DNA of 64,000 bases from positions 90,774 to 154,773 of the forward strand of contig JBBHKE010000049.1 of assembly GCA_037447655.1 (NCBI GenBank), given 5' to 3'. Under the pieces are notes generated by a model, which made no database searches, had not been told where the DNA came from, and saw nothing but the letters and a program-made list of their open reading frames with translations. Made by a program: the position numbers and the translations under genes. Shown here piece after piece: positions 62,246-64,000 of this stretch (the first letter of the stretch is position 1; the number at the start of each line of letters is the position of its first letter). Source of the DNA: Zygnema cylindricum. Lineage: Eukaryota > Streptophyta > Zygnematophyceae > Zygnematales > Zygnemataceae.

Positions 62246-64000
62246 CTCCCTGAAAAATTTAATTTCATGACCTCCGAATACAATATGCAGCATGTCAAGT
62301 TTCAAACGTCACCACTGCTTCCGCTGCGTTGCTAGGATGCGTTGCTACGTTGCGACGCAAACTGCTTGCGCTGATACACCACTGCTTTAGCTGCATTGCT
62401 ATAGTTTGACATTGCAGCTGCGCTGTTCTGTCATCACAGTTGCACTGCTCTTTGCAGTTGTGTACATCCCAATTTCTCCTCCCCTTCGCGATCCTTCAAG
62501 CAAGTCAGTACCAAATCACATAAACTATCGTCGACCGAGTACTCCCCTAATTTGCGTACATCCTGTAGTGTATTTATGGCTACAGTAAAATCTGTGTGTA
62601 CAAAACTAAGTCTTGAACAACAATACTCCCCCGAAGACTTGATTTGGTCCACCCTTGAGATACCCTTTTACATGCACTTAACTCTCCCCTGTATATTTAC
62701 TCCAGTTCCAACTGTCACTTTCTATTGTACTTTTCCCCTTTCCATATTTACCTTTTCCTTTTTAAAAATCCTTGGTTCACTTAGTAACTCTTCAATTGTC
62801 CTCCTACATCTTTTTCGCTATCCATCGTGTCAAGTATCAACTTGCCAACTAAGAATTAGATTTTAGTTGAAAAAATGAATTCCTTTCGCGATTCGCGCTT
62901 CTTCCCTTCACCTGTTAAATTTGTTTTTGCTTGTTTCTCCAACTCTTTTCCCTACCACGTGTTGGTTTTTTTTTTTTTTTCCTTCCCAGCCACTTGAAGC
63001 ACTACTTGTTTGCCATTACTGGCCATCTTTACTAATCTACCCTTTAGTATCGAACTGCTACTTAAAAAAAAATAAAAAATCTCCAATGTCTTATAGCACT
63101 GTTACTAATTTTTGTGCATTGGTCCAAACTCTCTTCGAAAATCTTTCACCCTAAACACACCATTGCTTCCGCTGTCTCGATGTAAGATTAAATTTTGTAA
63201 GGAAAAGTATTTTCCCAAGGTGATTAAATTATGCAAATTTTTATGCTGCGATGCTACGCTAGTCTATCATGTTGCTGTGGTGATCACACACTGCAACCCT
63301 AGCTGCTACTCCATTCTACTCTCAATTTTCCCCCTTTAAGTCCTCCATATAACTACTTTTTTTGATATTTTGATTTGATCATTTTTTGCAAATTTTTTCT
63401 TCTACCGTTGGTCTTTTGGTATCTGTATCGTGTTCTATTACGACATTCTGGTCTCCCCATATAATTTAAACTTCTGCCAATTGTATGACCTTTTCCGCTC
63501 TCATAAATTTCCTTTCTTAGCCCCAATTTCTCAACAATTTCTATTGGTTCCTTACTGAATTCATTAATTTTTAAATCCACACTATTTTTCACTTCTGATG
63601 TTAATTCCCCATTGTGTGTGAATTTACCATTTTCTCTTTCATCATCTTCTCTTTGCCCTTGTCTAAGTTCTATTTTCAGTTCAATGTTCTCTATATCTAA
63701 AGAATATTATTTGGCCAATTTTATTTCTCTAACTCCCTTTTCTTCAAGAATCTCTTCTCCGTTTAAGTCATTTTCACACACCAACGTACCATAAAAAAGA
63801 GTCACAAAAATCGAGTCATTTTCACTCTCTTCTCTGTATATTATATTTCGTGTCAATAATTTTGCAATCCCTTCTACTTTTTCTCTTCCTTTAGTTACCT
63901 TGTCCTTTTGTAAGTTTGTGTTACTCACCAATTTGTCATAGGTAATATTGACACTATCTGAATCCTTTTACATCCTCTCTTTCTCCTCATTCCGAACAAC
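62246..64000 (-). pseudogene. Element H interior: F-type gag-only C-terminal region, runs off the window
   Basis: Minus-strand frames at 63707-63931 (ESENDSIFVTLFYGTLVCEN then EEILEEKGVREIKL) resemble the element F Gag C-terminus (KESVFVTFTNDRLVSDEDVQ). 63353-63592 is Lys/Glu-rich, and 62434-62652 (DDSLCDLVLTCLKDREGEEK) is unrecognised. No pol domain is found. Zinc knuckle and core Gag lie beyond the window edge. The 1.7 kb seen here is longer than the F equivalent. Confidence 0.55.

Overview
This window is eukaryotic and consists almost entirely of repeats. I found no ordinary host gene, rRNA or functional tRNA that I can support. It is a graveyard of LTR retrotransposons inserted into one another on both strands, preceded by about 5 kb of AT-rich and simple-sequence DNA. 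The host is probably in the green-plant lineage, perhaps a streptophyte (charophyte) alga. Support for this is scattered TTTAGGG/CCCTAAA telomere-type motifs, a CACTA-like subterminal hairpin, plant-like copia elements, and a Ty3/gypsy element carrying a DNMT3-like cytosine methyltransferase domain, an arrangement published for charophytes and dinoflagellates. A pogo/CENP-B-type transposase relic at 53.5-54.2 kb also resembles proteins I associate with oomycetes, so the host is not proven.

Layout. 1-5021: (GA)n, a degenerate minisatellite, purine/pyrimidine tracts and telomere-like degenerate DNA. 5030-5486: a hAT-like MITE with perfect 17-bp inverted repeats and an 8-bp target duplication. 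5785-9582: element A, a gag-only copia-type element of the family here called L1 (LTR about 1.1-1.2 kb). 9583-10892 and 16608-16935: gypsy G1 (RT-RNase H), split by a complete minus-strand copia element D (10893-16607). 16940-21239: plus-strand copia element C with an L1 LTR. 21240-26340: minus-strand gypsy gag-protease. 27249-27592 and 29387-36830: gypsy G2 with methyltransferase, RT, RNase H and integrase, interrupted by an L1 LTR pair (27593-29386) and by gag-only element F (32053-35632). 37484-42650: minus copia element I. 42651-43407: L1-type gag fragment K, with a 10-N assembly gap. 43535-47058: minus copia element J. 47059-50429: plus copia element E, interrupted by a perfect L1 solo LTR (47795-48931, duplication CTATG). 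50430-51406: an L4 LTR. 51407-53481: minus copia element M. 53482-54336: transposase relic and hairpin DNA. 54337-64000: minus-strand F-type element H, whose LTR contains the most complete copia element of the window, N (54739-61473, duplication AACAA).

Shared design. Several copia families here share (i) an LTR that ends in CA and is followed at once by a sequence complementary to the anticodon arm of initiator tRNA-Met, the half-tRNA primer site known from Drosophila copia; (ii) a Gag start codon inside the LTR, so the LTR end encodes a Ser/Thr-rich or Ser-rich Gag N-terminus that reads through the primer site; (iii) a motif close to TAGGACTTAG near a TATA-like stretch. L1-family LTRs also carry an antisense tRNA-like module and a long conserved hairpin. 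Two gag-only families (A and F/H) have lost pol but keep long Gag frames with unrecognised C-terminal regions. The coding regions carry stops, frameshifts or catalytic-site changes in nearly every case, so this is decayed DNA; element N retains the best-preserved catalytic residues.
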